In this document: positions 26,261 through 35,915 of the stretch, one piece after another | Numbering within the stretch: position 1 is the stretch's first letter | How the letters are laid out: every line of letters starts with the position of its first letter | Assembly (NCBI RefSeq): GCF_024790395.1 | Contig: NZ_JAJISC010000006.1 | Location: 186,001-250,000 of the forward strand | DNA: 64,000 nucleotides | From: Halomonas dongshanensis | GTDB taxonomy: Bacteria > Pseudomonadota > Gammaproteobacteria > Pseudomonadales > Halomonadaceae | Reading direction: 5' to 3' | Program-made: the position numbers and the translations under genes | The notes under the pieces: generated by a model | Database searches by the model: none | What the model was told of the DNA's origin: nothing | What the model saw: the letters and a program-made list of their open reading frames with translations, nothing else

Positions 26261-26279
26261 GCATTCATTTTGCATTCAT
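26261..26279. promoter_or_regulatory. Tandem repeat, probable OmpR/PhoB-family regulator site
   Basis: GCATTCAT-TTT-GCATTCAT is a perfect 8-base direct repeat with an 11-base period, the geometry bound by OmpR/PhoB-family response regulators. On the minus strand a -10-like TATAAG (26224-26229) follows 31 bases downstream. It lies between the two divergent PepSY genes and 24 bases before the start of the plus-strand one. Confidence 0.62.
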
Positions 26280-26302
26280 GTTGGCTTTGGCATCCTTGAC
26301 GC

Positions 26303-26695
26303 ATGAACACGCTCCTTACGCCTTATTCGTTTTTGCGCCGTTTTTTGCGCGCCGCTCGCTGCCCGCAACGCTACTGCATCGGGGCGTGGGCGCTTGCGGG
26401 TATGCTGGCGCTGGGGCTTGCCCCCAGTGCCGTTGGCGAGCAAACCTGGCGCCCGCTGCACGATGAGGTGGGGCGGGGCGAAGTGGTGCCGCTGGAGGCC
26501 ATTCTCGATTGGCTGGAGGCGCACTACCAGGGCGATATTCTCGAAGTCGAGGTCGAGCGGGAAAAAGGCCAGGTCGAGTACGAGATCAAGATGCTCGGCC
26601 CCCAAGGGCAGGTGGTGGAGTTCGAGTTCGATGGCCATAGCGGCCAGCTGATGTCGATCGAGGGCGTGCGCATCGACGCCATGCGCCGCGACTGA
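26303..26695 (+). CDS. PepSY-domain protein, first gene of the two-component operon
   Basis: A 130 aa exported protein: Arg-rich n-region, hydrophobic ALAGMLALGLAPSAVG, then one PepSY unit (PLEAILDWLEAHYQGDILEV, ending GQLMSIEGVRIDAMRRD). It is 24 bases before the response-regulator gene. In comparable operons the PepSY protein senses an envelope signal or modulates the kinase; here that is inferred from the order and the shared regulatory site. Confidence 0.75.
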   Translation: MNTLLTPYSFLRRFLRAARCPQRYCIGAWALAGMLALGLAPSAVGEQTWRPLHDEVGRGEVVPLEAILDWLEAHYQGDILEVEVEREKGQVEYEIKMLGPQGQVVEFEFDGHSGQLMSIEGVRIDAMRRD

Positions 26696-26719
26696 GGGCA
26701 CGACCAACGAGGGATACGG

Positions 26720-27394
26720 ATGAAGTGTTTGCTGGTAGAGGACGACCAGGCGCTGGCGCGGGAGCTTGGCCAGATACTCGAAGATGGCGACTGGATCGTC
26801 GAGCACGCCCCCAATGGCCAAGAGGCCGACTTTCTCATCCGTACCGAAGTCTACGACGCGGTGATTCTGGACGTTGGCTTGCCCGACGGCGAGGGTACGC
26901 GGTGGCTAACCGCTTGGCGCGACGATGACATTACGCTTCCGGTGCTGATCCTTACCGCGCGCGAACGCTGGTCCGACAAGGCCGCCGGGTTTACTGCCGG
27001 GGCCGACGACTACGTCACCAAGCCCTTCGAGCCCGCTGAGGTGCTGTTTCGTCTGCGCGCCCTGGTGCGCCGCAGCCACGGCCACGCCCACCCGGTCCTC
27101 AAGCTTGGCGAGCTGAGCCTGGATACCCACACCCAGCACGTTGCCCTCTCCGGGCGCCCGGTTTCGCTCACCGCCCAGGAAACGCGCCTGCTCAGCTACC
27201 TGATGCACGCCGCTCCGCGCGTGGTCAGCCGCAGCGAGCTCGCCGAACACGTCTACGATCGCGATCACGAACCCGACTCCAACGTCATCGACGTCCAGAT
27301 CAGCCGCCTGCGACGTAAGCTCGGCGCCTGGCGGATCGCGACCCAGCGCGGTCAGGGCTATCGCTTGCTCGACGCTCCTCAGGATGCCCCATGA
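26720..27394 (+). CDS. OmpR-family response regulator
   Basis: A 224 aa regulator. Receiver domain residues 1-115: acidic pocket EDD at 7-9, phosphoacceptor Asp51 (VILDVGLPD) and Lys101 (YVTKPFEP). The C-terminal winged helix includes SLTAQETRLLSYLM and SNVIDVQISRLRRKLG. The closest style is QseB/PmrA/PhoP. It probably binds the tandem repeat at 26261. The stop overlaps the kinase start (ATGA). Confidence 0.9.
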   Translation: MKCLLVEDDQALARELGQILEDGDWIVEHAPNGQEADFLIRTEVYDAVILDVGLPDGEGTRWLTAWRDDDITLPVLILTARERWSDKAAGFTAGADDYVTKPFEPAEVLFRLRALVRRSHGHAHPVLKLGELSLDTHTQHVALSGRPVSLTAQETRLLSYLMHAAPRVVSRSELAEHVYDRDHEPDSNVIDVQISRLRRKLGAWRIATQRGQGYRLLDAPQDAP

Positions 27395-28791
27395 GCGCGA
27401 CCTCGCCCTCCCTGCGCCAGCGCTGGGAGCGGCGTTCGATCCAGCTGCGCCTGCTGCTGGCCGTGGTCGTGCTGGTGGGCGTCGCCTTGCCGCTCGGCGG
27501 CGCTTGGCTTGCCCATACCTACCGCGAAGCGGCCACCGAAAACTTCGATGAGCGCCTGGAAGCGATGCTCAACGTGATCATCGCTGGGGTCACCTTCGAC
27601 CCGGTAGCGGGGCAACTGGTCTACGATCAGGCGCTGGGCGATCCGCGCTTCGACCAAGTCTATTCGGGCTGGTATTGGCAGATCACCGACGATGCCGAGC
27701 AGACGTTGGCCTCGCGCTCGCTATGGGATCAGCGCCTGCCGGTCAATGATGCGCGCGGCGCTACCGTGCGTGAGATTACCGGGCCGCGTGGCCAGCGTCT
27801 GCGCTTGGTCGAGCGCGATATCTTCCTCGCTCCGCTTCCCTCTTCTATCCACGTGAGCCTGGCAGGTCGCGACGACGTGTTGGTGGGCGACATTCAGGAG
27901 TTCCAGCGCCTGCTCGGGTTCAGTCTGCTGGGGCTTGGGGCGCTGCTTCTTGGCGTACTGGCGGCTCAGGTGCACTGGGGGCTGGCGCCGCTTAGACGCA
28001 TGCGCGCCGATCTCAAGGCGGTGGAGCAGGGCACCAAGGGCGAACTCTCTACCCAACTGCCGGACGAGCTGGCAGCGCTCGCCCGCTCGATGAACGCGGT
28101 GCTGGCGCGCGACCAGCGCCTGATCGAGCGCGGGCGCCACACCGCCGGTAATCTCGCCCACGCGCTCAAAACGCCGGTGAGCGTATTGCGCTTACAGCTG
28201 CGCCAGCTTCAACCGGCAGAGCGCCCGGTATGGGAGACCGAGCTTGCACGCATCGATGAGGCCGTGCGTCATCACTTGGCCCGCGCCTCGGCGGTGGGTG
28301 AGGGCACCGGGCTTGCGCCCATCGAGGTGGCCGAAAATCTTGCGCCGCTGCTCAAGGGCCTTACGCGGCTGGCCGAGCGGCGCGATTTACGCCTGCTGGC
28401 GGATCTCTCTACGCCGCTCAAGGCGCGCATGGATGCTCAAGATCTTCAGGAACTGGTGGGCAACCTGTTGGATAACGCCCTGCGCTGGGCACGCGGCAGC
28501 ATTTGGCTGCGGCTATATGCCCAGGCCCAGGACAAGTATGCGCAGAACCAGTACGCCCAGAAAGACGCGCTCGTCATCGTCGTCGAGGACGATGGACCAG
28601 GCATGAGCGAGGAGGAGTGCGGCCAGGCGCTTACGCGCGGCGCGCGTTTGGATCAGCAGCGCTCGCAGAGCGGGCTGGGGCTGGCCATCGTCGATGATCT
28701 GGTGCGGCTCTATCACGGCCAGCTCGAACTCGGTCGCAGCGCCGCCGGTGGGCTGCGCGTCACGCTCACGCTGCCGGTGGTGACCCCATGA
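27391..28791 (+). CDS. Sensor histidine kinase
   Basis: A 466 aa inner-membrane kinase with segments near residues 21-41 and 174-194 enclosing a periplasmic domain of about 130 residues. HAMP-like linker, then a His box with His257 (NLAHALKTPVSVL). ATPase N box is LVGNLLDNALRWA, G1 EDDGPGMS, G2 SGLGLAIV. The PhoQ-like spacing and the H-x-L-K-T-P box suit PhoQ/QseC-type kinases. It phosphorylates the regulator encoded immediately upstream. A Gln/Asn-rich insertion (AQDKYAQNQYAQKD) lies in the ATPase domain. Confidence 0.9.
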   Translation: MSATSPSLRQRWERRSIQLRLLLAVVVLVGVALPLGGAWLAHTYREAATENFDERLEAMLNVIIAGVTFDPVAGQLVYDQALGDPRFDQVYSGWYWQITDDAEQTLASRSLWDQRLPVNDARGATVREITGPRGQRLRLVERDIFLAPLPSSIHVSLAGRDDVLVGDIQEFQRLLGFSLLGLGALLLGVLAAQVHWGLAPLRRMRADLKAVEQGTKGELSTQLPDELAALARSMNAVLARDQRLIERGRHTAGNLAHALKTPVSVLRLQLRQLQPAERPVWETELARIDEAVRHHLARASAVGEGTGLAPIEVAENLAPLLKGLTRLAERRDLRLLADLSTPLKARMDAQDLQELVGNLLDNALRWARGSIWLRLYAQAQDKYAQNQYAQKDALVIVVEDDGPGMSEEECGQALTRGARLDQQRSQSGLGLAIVDDLVRLYHGQLELGRSAAGGLRVTLTLPVVTP

Positions 28792-30716
28792 GTGCAGCAC
28801 TTCCCGATGTACTGGCGGGGCCGCTTTTGCGTCGCCTCTCTCCCCATCGTTTAGTGCTGTGGCTCGCCGCTACCCGGCCGCTTGATATGACCCTGGTGCT
28901 CGACCCCGAGGCCTCGCTCGACGGCGCCGCACAGCGCTATCCGCTAGGCGGGCATAGCCAGCGGCTGCGCCTGGGGTGTCACGCGCATCTTTATCTTATC
29001 GATGTCGCCCTCGATGCGCCGCTACCGACGGACGTGCGCATCGCCTACGACCTGGAAGTGGTAGACGCTGCGAACGTGCCCCGTTCGCTGCCCGAGTGGG
29101 CGCCCTGGCTGTGCCACGATGGGCAGGCGTACCCAGGCTTCGTGCTCGCCGCTCGGCATCACCGCTTGATGCACGGCTCCTGCCGCAAACCCCATTTCGA
29201 TGGGCCGGACGGCTTAGTGCGTGCCGATACCTGGATCGGTGAGCATCAAGCGGCGCCCGCCGAGTGGCCTGCCTGGCTACTGATGACCGGCGATCAGGTC
29301 TACGTCGACGACGTGGCAGGCCCCATGCTGAGGGCGATCCACGCGCTGATCGAGCGCCTGGGGCTGGTCGATGAGCGCCTCGAAGGCGCGACGGTCGATG
29401 ACACCCAGGCGCTCTATGCCAACGCCGATACCTACTATCGCCGCGAGGCGCTGCTGCCCGACGTCAAGAGTAACGCCGCGCTGCGCGAGCGCTTCTTCGG
29501 TGGGGTGGAAAAGCCGGTGTTCACCTCGGCCAACGCCCACAATCACTTGGTCTCTTTTGCCGAGATGATTGCCATGTACTGCTTGGTTTGGTCGCCCACG
29601 CCCTGGACGCTCGTCGCCCCGTTTGCTCCGGCGCTCGATGAAAAAGAGGCAGCACGCTACACCGAGGAACAGAAGGTAATAGAAGCGTTCGTTGCGGGCT
29701 TGCCTCAGAGCGCGCGGCTGCTGGCGCACCTGCCGAGCTTGATGATCTTCGACGATCACGACGTCACCGATGACTGGAACCTCACCGCCGACTGGGAGCG
29801 CTGCGCCTACGGCCACCCCTTCTCCAAGCGCATCATCGGCAATGCGCTTCTTGCTTATTTGCTGTGCCAGGGCTGGGGCAACGACCCTGAGGCGATGAAT
29901 CCGCTCGTTCATCACGCAGCGACCCTTCTCACCGACGACGAGGCGCGTCAGATGCTCGACGGTGAGGCTCAAGATGCCCTGATCGAGCGGTTATTGCGCC
30001 ACCAGGGCTGGGAGATCAACGTGTCGGGGGCGCCCGCGCTCATCGTGCTGGATACGCGCACTCGGCGCTGGCGCAGCGAAAGAAGCCCCAAGCGCCCCTC
30101 GGGGCTGATGGATTGGGAGGCGCTGATGGCGATGCAGCACCATCTACTCAAGGCGCCGAGTGCGGTGATCGTCTCGCCCGCGCCGATGTTCGGGGTCAAG
30201 CTGATCGAGAGCGTACAGAAGCTCTTCACCCTGGTGGGGCAGCCACTGGTGGTGGATGCCGAAAACTGGATGGCGCATCGCGGGGCGGCAAGCGTTCTGC
30301 TGCAAATCTGGCGGCACTCCAAGACCCCAGGCAACTACGTGATTCTCTCCGGGGACGTGCACTACTCCTTCGCCTACGACATCGTCGTGCGTCAGCGCCA
30401 GAACGCCCCGCAGCTGTGGCAAATCACCTCCAGCGGGATCAAGAACGCCTTCCCGGTGACGCTACTCAACGTGTTCGATCGCCTCAATCGCTGGCTCTAC
30501 GCGCCTTGGTCACCGCTCAACTGGTTCACCAAGCGCCGTCGCTTGAGCGTCTATCCGCGCGACCCCGAAGGCGCCCAGGCGGGCGAGCGGGTGTGGAACG
30601 GCTGCGGTATTGGCCTCGTCACTCTGGACGAAGAAGGCCGCCCCAGCGACATTCGCCAGCTCGACGCCCGTGGGGGCGACGTACGCTTCCCACTGCCCGA
30701 CATGCCGTCGGGCTAA
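28788..30716 (+). CDS. PhoD-like metallophosphatase, without signal peptide
   Basis: A 642 aa protein starting inside the kinase stop (ATGA overlap). It has PhoD/alkaline-phosphatase-D-like metal motifs: MTGDQVYVDDV near residue 165, FDDHDVTDDWN near 320, a conserved Trp, and LSGDVHYSFAYD near 520. Family members hydrolyse phosphodiesters or phosphomonoesters with Ca/Fe; many are Tat-exported, but no Tat or Sec signal is seen here, so it is predicted cytoplasmic. Coupling to the two-component genes suggests control by the same envelope signal rather than by PhoB alone. Confidence 0.8.
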   Translation: MSAALPDVLAGPLLRRLSPHRLVLWLAATRPLDMTLVLDPEASLDGAAQRYPLGGHSQRLRLGCHAHLYLIDVALDAPLPTDVRIAYDLEVVDAANVPRSLPEWAPWLCHDGQAYPGFVLAARHHRLMHGSCRKPHFDGPDGLVRADTWIGEHQAAPAEWPAWLLMTGDQVYVDDVAGPMLRAIHALIERLGLVDERLEGATVDDTQALYANADTYYRREALLPDVKSNAALRERFFGGVEKPVFTSANAHNHLVSFAEMIAMYCLVWSPTPWTLVAPFAPALDEKEAARYTEEQKVIEAFVAGLPQSARLLAHLPSLMIFDDHDVTDDWNLTADWERCAYGHPFSKRIIGNALLAYLLCQGWGNDPEAMNPLVHHAATLLTDDEARQMLDGEAQDALIERLLRHQGWEINVSGAPALIVLDTRTRRWRSERSPKRPSGLMDWEALMAMQHHLLKAPSAVIVSPAPMFGVKLIESVQKLFTLVGQPLVVDAENWMAHRGAASVLLQIWRHSKTPGNYVILSGDVHYSFAYDIVVRQRQNAPQLWQITSSGIKNAFPVTLLNVFDRLNRWLYAPWSPLNWFTKRRRLSVYPRDPEGAQAGERVWNGCGIGLVTLDEEGRPSDIRQLDARGGDVRFPLPDMPSG

Positions 30717-30750
30717 GTTCATATCGCCCCAAGTTCAAACTATCCCAGTA

Positions 30751-30768
30751 CCGTCACCTTAGCGTCAC
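30751..30768 (+). promoter_or_regulatory. Pho-box-like site upstream of phnD
   Basis: CCGTCAC-CTTA-GCGTCAC gives two near-identical heptamers at an 11-base period, close to the PhoB consensus CTGTCAT-N4-CTGTCAT. It lies 121 bases before the phnD ATG, so the ABC operon is probably induced by phosphate starvation. Confidence 0.6.
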
Positions 30769-30888
30769 AGGAGTGTCGCGCGCGCGTCATCTGCGCTTGG
30801 CAGGATGAACCCCGTCCAATGTTCGCACCGTTTGACGTTTTCGCCGACTACTCCAACTTCCATTCAGGCTTAGCCTTAGGTGACTCTC

Positions 30889-31854
30889 ATGCATGCTCCT
30901 ACCTTGCCGCGTACGCTTTTGAGTACGGCGATTGCCGCGACCTTTACCCTGGCCGCACTCAGCGCCAGCGCCAACCTGTCGTCGCGCTATACCGATGCCG
31001 ATGGTGACATGGTCGCCGATGCGCCGACCGATGAAGCGCAGTGGGCCGACCCCGATACGCTGATCTTCGCCTACACCCCGGTGGAAGACCCGGCGGTTTA
31101 CGCCGAGGTATGGGCCGACTTTCTCGATCACCTGAGTGAGGCGACCGGCAAGCAGGTGCAGTTCTTCCCGGTGCAGTCCAACGCCGCCCAGCTCGAAGCG
31201 CTGCGCGCCGGGCGCTTGCACGTGGCCGGGTTCAATACCGGCAGCACGCCGATTGCGGTGAACTGCGGCGGTTTCCGCCCCTTCGCCATCATGGCCGCCG
31301 AGGATGGCAGTTTTGGCTACGAGATGGAGATCATCACCCCGGCCGATAGCGATATCACCCGCATCGAGGACCTAGCCGGGCGCCAACTGGCCTTCACCTC
31401 GCCCACCTCCAACTCAGGGTTTCGCGCCCCCTCGGCGCTGCTCGCCTCCGAGTACGGTTTAAAAGCCGATGAGGATTACCAAACGGCGTTTTCTGGCTCC
31501 CACGACAACTCCATCCTTGGGGTGATCAACCACGACTACGAGGCGGCGGCCATCGCCAACTCCGTGGCCCACCGTATGCTCGCGCGCGGCGTGATCGAAG
31601 AAGGTGATTACCAGGTGATCTACACCTCCGAAACCTTCCCGACCACGGCGTATGGCTTGGCCCATAACCTTGACCCTGAGCTTGCTCAGAAGATCCAGGA
31701 CGCCTTCTTCGATTATGACTGGGAGGGCACGCCGTTGGAGGCCGAGTTCGCCAACTCGGGCGAGGCGCAGTTCATTCCAGTCAACTACGCCGACAACTGG
31801 GCGGTGATTCGCACCATCGCCGAGGCGACCGGCGAAACCTACGACTGCCAATGA
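30889..31854 (+). CDS. phnD: Phosphate/phosphonate-type ABC substrate-binding protein
   Basis: A 321 aa periplasmic protein from ATG 30889 (AGGTGA upstream; a GTG at 30880 is less likely). Signal peptide [20 protein letters not shown]...SASA. The mature part has the PhnD fold signatures [16 protein letters not shown] and [15 protein letters not shown], binding the phosphoryl oxygens. Substrates in the family include phosphonates, phosphite and phosphate esters; the sequence does not decide between them. No C-P lyase genes are in the window. The stop overlaps the phnC start. Confidence 0.88.
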   Translation: MHAPTLPRTLLSTAIAATFTLAALSASANLSSRYTDADGDMVADAPTDEAQWADPDTLIFAYTPVEDPAVYAEVWADFLDHLSEATGKQVQFFPVQSNAAQLEALRAGRLHVAGFNTGSTPIAVNCGGFRPFAIMAAEDGSFGYEMEIITPADSDITRIEDLAGRQLAFTSPTSNSGFRAPSALLASEYGLKADEDYQTAFSGSHDNSILGVINHDYEAAAIANSVAHRMLARGVIEEGDYQVIYTSETFPTTAYGLAHNLDPELAQKIQDAFFDYDWEGTPLEAEFANSGEAQFIPVNYADNWAVIRTIAEATGETYDCQ

Positions 31855-32711
31855 GCGCTGCCATGTCGAGCCCTATCATGTCTAGCCCTAGCATGTTGAC
31901 GCTAAGCGGCGTCGGGAAGCGCTACCCGACCGGCGACCGCGCCCTGAGCGATATCGAGCTGAGCCTGCCCAAGGGGCAGGTTCTGGCGCTGATTGGCCCT
32001 TCGGGAGCAGGCAAGAGTACGCTGATTCGCTGCGTCAATCGCCTCGTCGAACCTAGCGAAGGGCGCATTGCGCTGGAGGGATGCGAACTGACCCGCCTTT
32101 CTGGGGCCAAGCTTCGCCAAGCGCGGCGCGCCATGGGCATGATCTTTCAAGAGTACGCCCTGGTCGATCGTCTGAGCGTGATGGAGAACGTGCTTTCAGG
32201 CCAGCTCGGCTACGTCGGGTTCTGGCGCAGTTTCCTGCGCCGCTACCCCGCACCTGCCGTTGCTGAGGCGTTTCGTCTGCTCGAGCGCGTGGGGCTCTCC
32301 CACGCCATCGACAAGCGCGCCGATGCCCTCTCCGGTGGCCAGCGTCAACGCGTGGGGATCGCGCGGGCGCTGCTGCAAAACCCGCGACTGCTGCTGGTCG
32401 ACGAGCCCACGGCGAGTCTCGACCCCAAGACCTCGCGCCAGATCATGCGCCTGATTCGCGAGCTCTGCGCCGAGCGTGAGCTTGCGGCGATCATCAATAT
32501 TCACGATGTGGCCTTAGCGCAGCAGTTCGCTGACCGTATCGTCGGCCTGCGCGCTGGACGTATCGTTTTCGATGGCAAACCCCAGGCCCTGACGGCAGAG
32601 ATTCTCACCACCATCTACGGCGAGGAGGAGTGGGATACCCGGGTAGCCGATGAGGCGGATGAGACGCCGACGACGACACCGGCGTCGCTTACCCTGGGAG
32701 TAGCCACATGA
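31851..32711 (+). CDS. phnC: Phosphonate-type ABC transporter ATPase
   Basis: A 286 aa ATPase: Walker [11 protein letters not shown]-loop FQEY, signature [10 protein letters not shown], Walker [10 protein letters not shown], switch His in INIHD. It energises PhnE. The first 15 residues contain repeated Met-Ser-Ser-Pro-like units, so the true start could be Met5 or Met15. ATGA overlaps on both sides (phnD and phnE) show tight translational coupling. Confidence 0.92.
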   Translation: MSAAMSSPIMSSPSMLTLSGVGKRYPTGDRALSDIELSLPKGQVLALIGPSGAGKSTLIRCVNRLVEPSEGRIALEGCELTRLSGAKLRQARRAMGMIFQEYALVDRLSVMENVLSGQLGYVGFWRSFLRRYPAPAVAEAFRLLERVGLSHAIDKRADALSGGQRQRVGIARALLQNPRLLLVDEPTASLDPKTSRQIMRLIRELCAERELAAIINIHDVALAQQFADRIVGLRAGRIVFDGKPQALTAEILTTIYGEEEWDTRVADEADETPTTTPASLTLGVAT

Positions 32712-33559
32712 GGGCGTTGCAAGCGGCCTCGAGCGAGGCGACGTTCGATAGCGCGCGTATGCACCTTGCCCGCCAAGGGCAGTGGCGGCCCATGCCTTTA
32801 ATTCGTGATCCGCGTCTGCGCTGGGGGCTCGCGCTGGCCGTCGCGCTCTATCTTGTGCTGGCACTGGGGTCGGTCGGCGTCAACTGGGCGCGTGTCGCCG
32901 AAGGGGCGAGCCGGGGGCTCAACTTCATTGCCGCCTTCGCCCAGCCTGATTTTCTTACCCGCCAGCGCGACATCCTCAATGGCCTACTCGAAAGCCTGAC
33001 CATGACCCTCACCTCGACGGTCCTGGGCGTTCTACTGGCGATTCCGGTGGGGCTGGGAGCGGCACGCAATATCGCCCCTTTACCGATCTATCTGATATGC
33101 CGCGGCATCATCGCGGTATCGCGCACCTTTCAGGAGATCATCATCGCCATCTTGTTCGTGGTGATGTTCGGCTTTGGCCCGCTGGCGGGCATGCTCACGC
33201 TGGCCTTTGCCACCATCGGTTTCATGGCGAAGCTTCTCGCCGAAGACATCGAAGACGTGAGCTGGAAGCAGGTCGAGGCGATTCGCGCCACGGGCGCAGG
33301 CTGGTGGCAGACCATGAACCACGCCATCCAGCCGCAGGTGATGCCGCGTTTGATCGGGCTGTCGGTTTACCGATTGGACATCAACTTTCGCGAGTCGGCG
33401 GTCATCGGCATCGTCGGCGCTGGTGGCATCGGGGCGACGCTTAATACCTCGATCAGCCGCTACGAGTACGACACCTCCGCCGCGATCTTATTGATCATTA
33501 TCGCTATCGTGCTGCTCTGCGAATACGCATCGAGCTACGTACGGCGCTGGACCCAGTGA
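32708..33559 (+). CDS. phnE: Phosphonate-type ABC permease
   Basis: A 283 aa integral membrane protein with about six segments. The EAA loop is [20 protein letters not shown] near residues 180-199. [16 protein letters not shown] and [17 protein letters not shown] are typical of PhnE. The N-terminal 35 residues are soluble. It pairs with the second phnE downstream to form the channel. Confidence 0.9.
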   Translation: MRALQAASSEATFDSARMHLARQGQWRPMPLIRDPRLRWGLALAVALYLVLALGSVGVNWARVAEGASRGLNFIAAFAQPDFLTRQRDILNGLLESLTMTLTSTVLGVLLAIPVGLGAARNIAPLPIYLICRGIIAVSRTFQEIIIAILFVVMFGFGPLAGMLTLAFATIGFMAKLLAEDIEDVSWKQVEAIRATGAGWWQTMNHAIQPQVMPRLIGLSVYRLDINFRESAVIGIVGAGGIGATLNTSISRYEYDTSAAILLIIIAIVLLCEYASSYVRRWTQ

Positions 33560-33646
33560 CGATGACGCAGCCCCTTCACCCACCTTGATGTGTCCACTAC
33601 GTCTTACCTATTAACACCGTACCTATTACGCTCTGAGGGAGCCCTC

Positions 33647-34462
33647 ATGCCCGTTTCCACCTCACCCCAGGGGCAGCCGGTTTGGCGCCTGCGTACCCGC
33701 CGCGCCGAGTGGCTACGCTTTATGGCGTGGCTCGTTGGTTTGTGCTTGATCGTACTATGCTGGCGCGTGATCTCCGATAACACCATGTGGGTTTTCGTGG
33801 AGGATGCGGGGCGTCAGGGGAGCGACCTGTTGGCGCGCATGGTACCGCCCAAATGGGGCTACGCCGAGCGGCTGTGGCAGCCGATGTGGGACACCCTCAA
33901 CATCGCCACGCTAGGCACGGCGCTGGGCATCGTCATGGCCTTCCCGGTTGCCTTTCTGGCCGCGCGCAATACGACGCCGCACTCGCTCGTACGCAGTGCG
34001 GCTTTGGGCGTCATTGTCGCTTCGCGCTCGATCAACTCGCTGATCTGGGCCATGCTGTTGGTGACCATTTTGGGGCCTGGCGTGCTTGCGGGCATCATCG
34101 CTATCGCACTGCGCTCGATCGGCTTCGTCGGCAAACTGCTTTACGAAGCCATCGAAGAGATTCACCCAACGCCGGTGGAGGCGATCACCGCGACAGGCGC
34201 GAGCCGCCTACAGGTAATGAACTACGGTGTACTGCCCCAGGTGCTTCCCGCCTTCGCTGGTATCAGCGTGTATCGCTGGGACATCAACATTCGCGAGTCG
34301 ACCGTATTGGGCCTGGTGGGGGCGGGCGGTATCGGGCTGCAGCTCAATGCCTCGATCAATACGCTGGCTTGGGATCAGGTCAGCGTCATTTTCATCATGA
34401 TCTTCGCCACCGTACTGGTCTCCGAATGGATCTCGGCGCGGGTGCGCCATGCGATCATCTAG
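33647..34462 (+). CDS. phnE: Second phosphonate-type ABC permease
   Basis: A 271 aa permease from ATG 33647 (GAGGGA upstream); an earlier start adds an unrelated stretch. EAA loop EEIHPTPVEAITATGASRLQ and IRESTVLGLVGAGGIGLQL. Two PhnE subunits of unlike sequence side by side indicate a heterodimeric channel, common in PhnCDE-type transporters. It is separated from the first permease by 87 bases. Confidence 0.9.
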   Translation: MPVSTSPQGQPVWRLRTRRAEWLRFMAWLVGLCLIVLCWRVISDNTMWVFVEDAGRQGSDLLARMVPPKWGYAERLWQPMWDTLNIATLGTALGIVMAFPVAFLAARNTTPHSLVRSAALGVIVASRSINSLIWAMLLVTILGPGVLAGIIAIALRSIGFVGKLLYEAIEEIHPTPVEAITATGASRLQVMNYGVLPQVLPAFAGISVYRWDINIRESTVLGLVGAGGIGLQLNASINTLAWDQVSVIFIMIFATVLVSEWISARVRHAII

Positions 34463-34505
34463 TGCTTATAACGAGCTCTGACAAAGTCCTTAAAAGGAGT
34501 ACCAC

Positions 34506-35138
34506 GTGCGCTTTCCCAACGCCGACATCACCACCTTCGATCTACTGCGCCATGGCGAACCCGTAGGCGGGCGCATGCTGCGTGGACGCACGGATCACCC
34601 CTTGAGCGAGCGGGGTTGGCAGCAGGTCACCGAGGCGGTGATGCGCCAGGCCAACGCGGAGGGAGAGCTGCCTTACGACGCCATCGTCACTTCTCCGCTG
34701 TCGCGCTGCTGCGAATTCGCCCTCTGGCTTGGCGAAGAGTTCGACCTGCCGGTGTTAATCGACGACGACCTGGCCGAGCTGCATTTGGGGCGCTGGGAAG
34801 GCAAGACCCACGCCGAAGTATTCGCCGAGGAGGGTGAAGGCCCCATGACCGCGTTCTGGAACAGTCCCGAGGCGGTAGCGCCGCCGGAGGGCGAGCGCCT
34901 GGTCGACTTCGATGCGCGACTGCACGAGGCGTGGAGGCGCTTGGTGGATACCCCTCCGGGTCGGCACGTGCTCGTCGTTGCCCACCTGTTCGTTTGCAAT
35001 GGCCTGCTGCGTCAGGTCATTCAGCAGCCGCTGGCGCGCACCTTGGTGATGGATCTGCCCTACGCGGCGATCAGTCGGGCTCGTGTGGAGCGCCACGCGC
35101 TGGGTGAAACCGCCTTCGTCGAGTGGATCGGCCGCTAA
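34506..35138 (+). CDS. Histidine phosphatase superfamily protein
   Basis: A 210 aa protein from GTG 34506 (AAGGAG seven bases upstream). The catalytic RHG motif is in FDLLRHGEPVGGRMLRG, and the second His is in VLVVAHLFVCNGLL. This branch includes small phosphomonoesterases such as PhoE and CobC. As the last gene of the phn operon it probably removes phosphate from an imported organophosphate, which suggests phosphate esters rather than only C-P compounds; this is inference. Confidence 0.82.
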   Translation: MRFPNADITTFDLLRHGEPVGGRMLRGRTDHPLSERGWQQVTEAVMRQANAEGELPYDAIVTSPLSRCCEFALWLGEEFDLPVLIDDDLAELHLGRWEGKTHAEVFAEEGEGPMTAFWNSPEAVAPPEGERLVDFDARLHEAWRRLVDTPPGRHVLVVAHLFVCNGLLRQVIQQPLARTLVMDLPYAAISRARVERHALGETAFVEWIGR

Positions 35139-35231
35139 TGCGGCGCGAACGTAGCGAGATGGTCACATTTGGGCGATGATGGAGGGCGCTCTTTATTGGG
35201 AACATTCACGCGGAAACAAGGAGGTTCGTCG

Positions 35232-35741
35232 ATGCTCGCGGTCGGGACAACATACTCAGGGAGAGGCGTCGATGGACGCATGTGGCTCGCGCTCATGCTA
35301 CTGGTGTGGCTTTCGGGCTGCGCCAGCCGCGACGTGGGCACCCAGTCGCCACCGCCGATCACTGCGCAAGGCATGTCGATGGAGCGCGTACTGATCCTCG
35401 CCCACGCCCAGCAGGCCATCGGCACGCCCTACCGCTTTGGCGGTAATACGCCCGATGGTCTGGACTGCTCGGGGCTGGTCGAGATGGCCTACCGCGCCGC
35501 CGGAATCAAGGTGCCACGCACCGCCGATGAGCAGTTTCGCGCCCTGCCGTCGGTAAACGAGCCCGCACCTGGAGATCTGCTCTTTTTTGGCAGCGGGCGT
35601 AAAGCGACCCACGTTGGTATCTATCGCGGTAACCGGCAGATGATCCACGCGCCAGGAAGCGGGCGCTCGGTGGTCAGCGTGCCGCTAGACATCGACTACT
35701 GGCAAAACCGCTTTCTCGGGGCCGCAAGGTTGGCGCCCTAG
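35232..35741 (+). CDS. NlpC/P60-family lipoprotein (peptidoglycan endopeptidase)
   Basis: A 169 aa protein from ATG 35232 with perfect AAGGAGG seven bases upstream. The hydrophobic signal ends in the lipobox LSGC (Cys30). The NlpC/P60 core has the catalytic Cys in DGLDCSGLVEMAYR and the His in KATHVGIYRGN, and PRTADEQ is the usual middle motif. It probably cleaves D-Glu-mDAP cross-links from the outer-membrane side. An alternative ATG at 35280 would give a shorter signal. Confidence 0.85.
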   Translation: MLAVGTTYSGRGVDGRMWLALMLLVWLSGCASRDVGTQSPPPITAQGMSMERVLILAHAQQAIGTPYRFGGNTPDGLDCSGLVEMAYRAAGIKVPRTADEQFRALPSVNEPAPGDLLFFGSGRKATHVGIYRGNRQMIHAPGSGRSVVSVPLDIDYWQNRFLGAARLAP

Positions 35742-35781
35742 CCTCACTTTGGGTTACCACGAAAGCGTTGCGCTCGTGTAA

Positions 35782-35800
35782 GGTGAGTAAGATACTCACC
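35782..35800. other. Perfect 8-base hairpin
   Basis: GGTGAGTA-AGA-TACTCACC is a perfect inverted repeat 41 bases after the NlpC stop; a T6 run follows about ten bases later. It may be a terminator or part of the leader of the c-di-GMP gene. Confidence 0.55.
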
Positions 35801-35915
35801 GTAGGGTCGTTTTTTAGGTAATCAGAACAGCGACTTATTCCAATAAAACGCGCATGCCCGGAAGGGGAGCCGGGGGCTGCCGTAAATATGCTTTCGAGGA
35901 GCTAAGGAGTCGCGT

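Noticed and set aside
26276-26821. 181-codon minus frame across the PepSY and regulator genes
   Set aside because: Both plus-strand genes have recognisable domains; the antisense frame has no motif.
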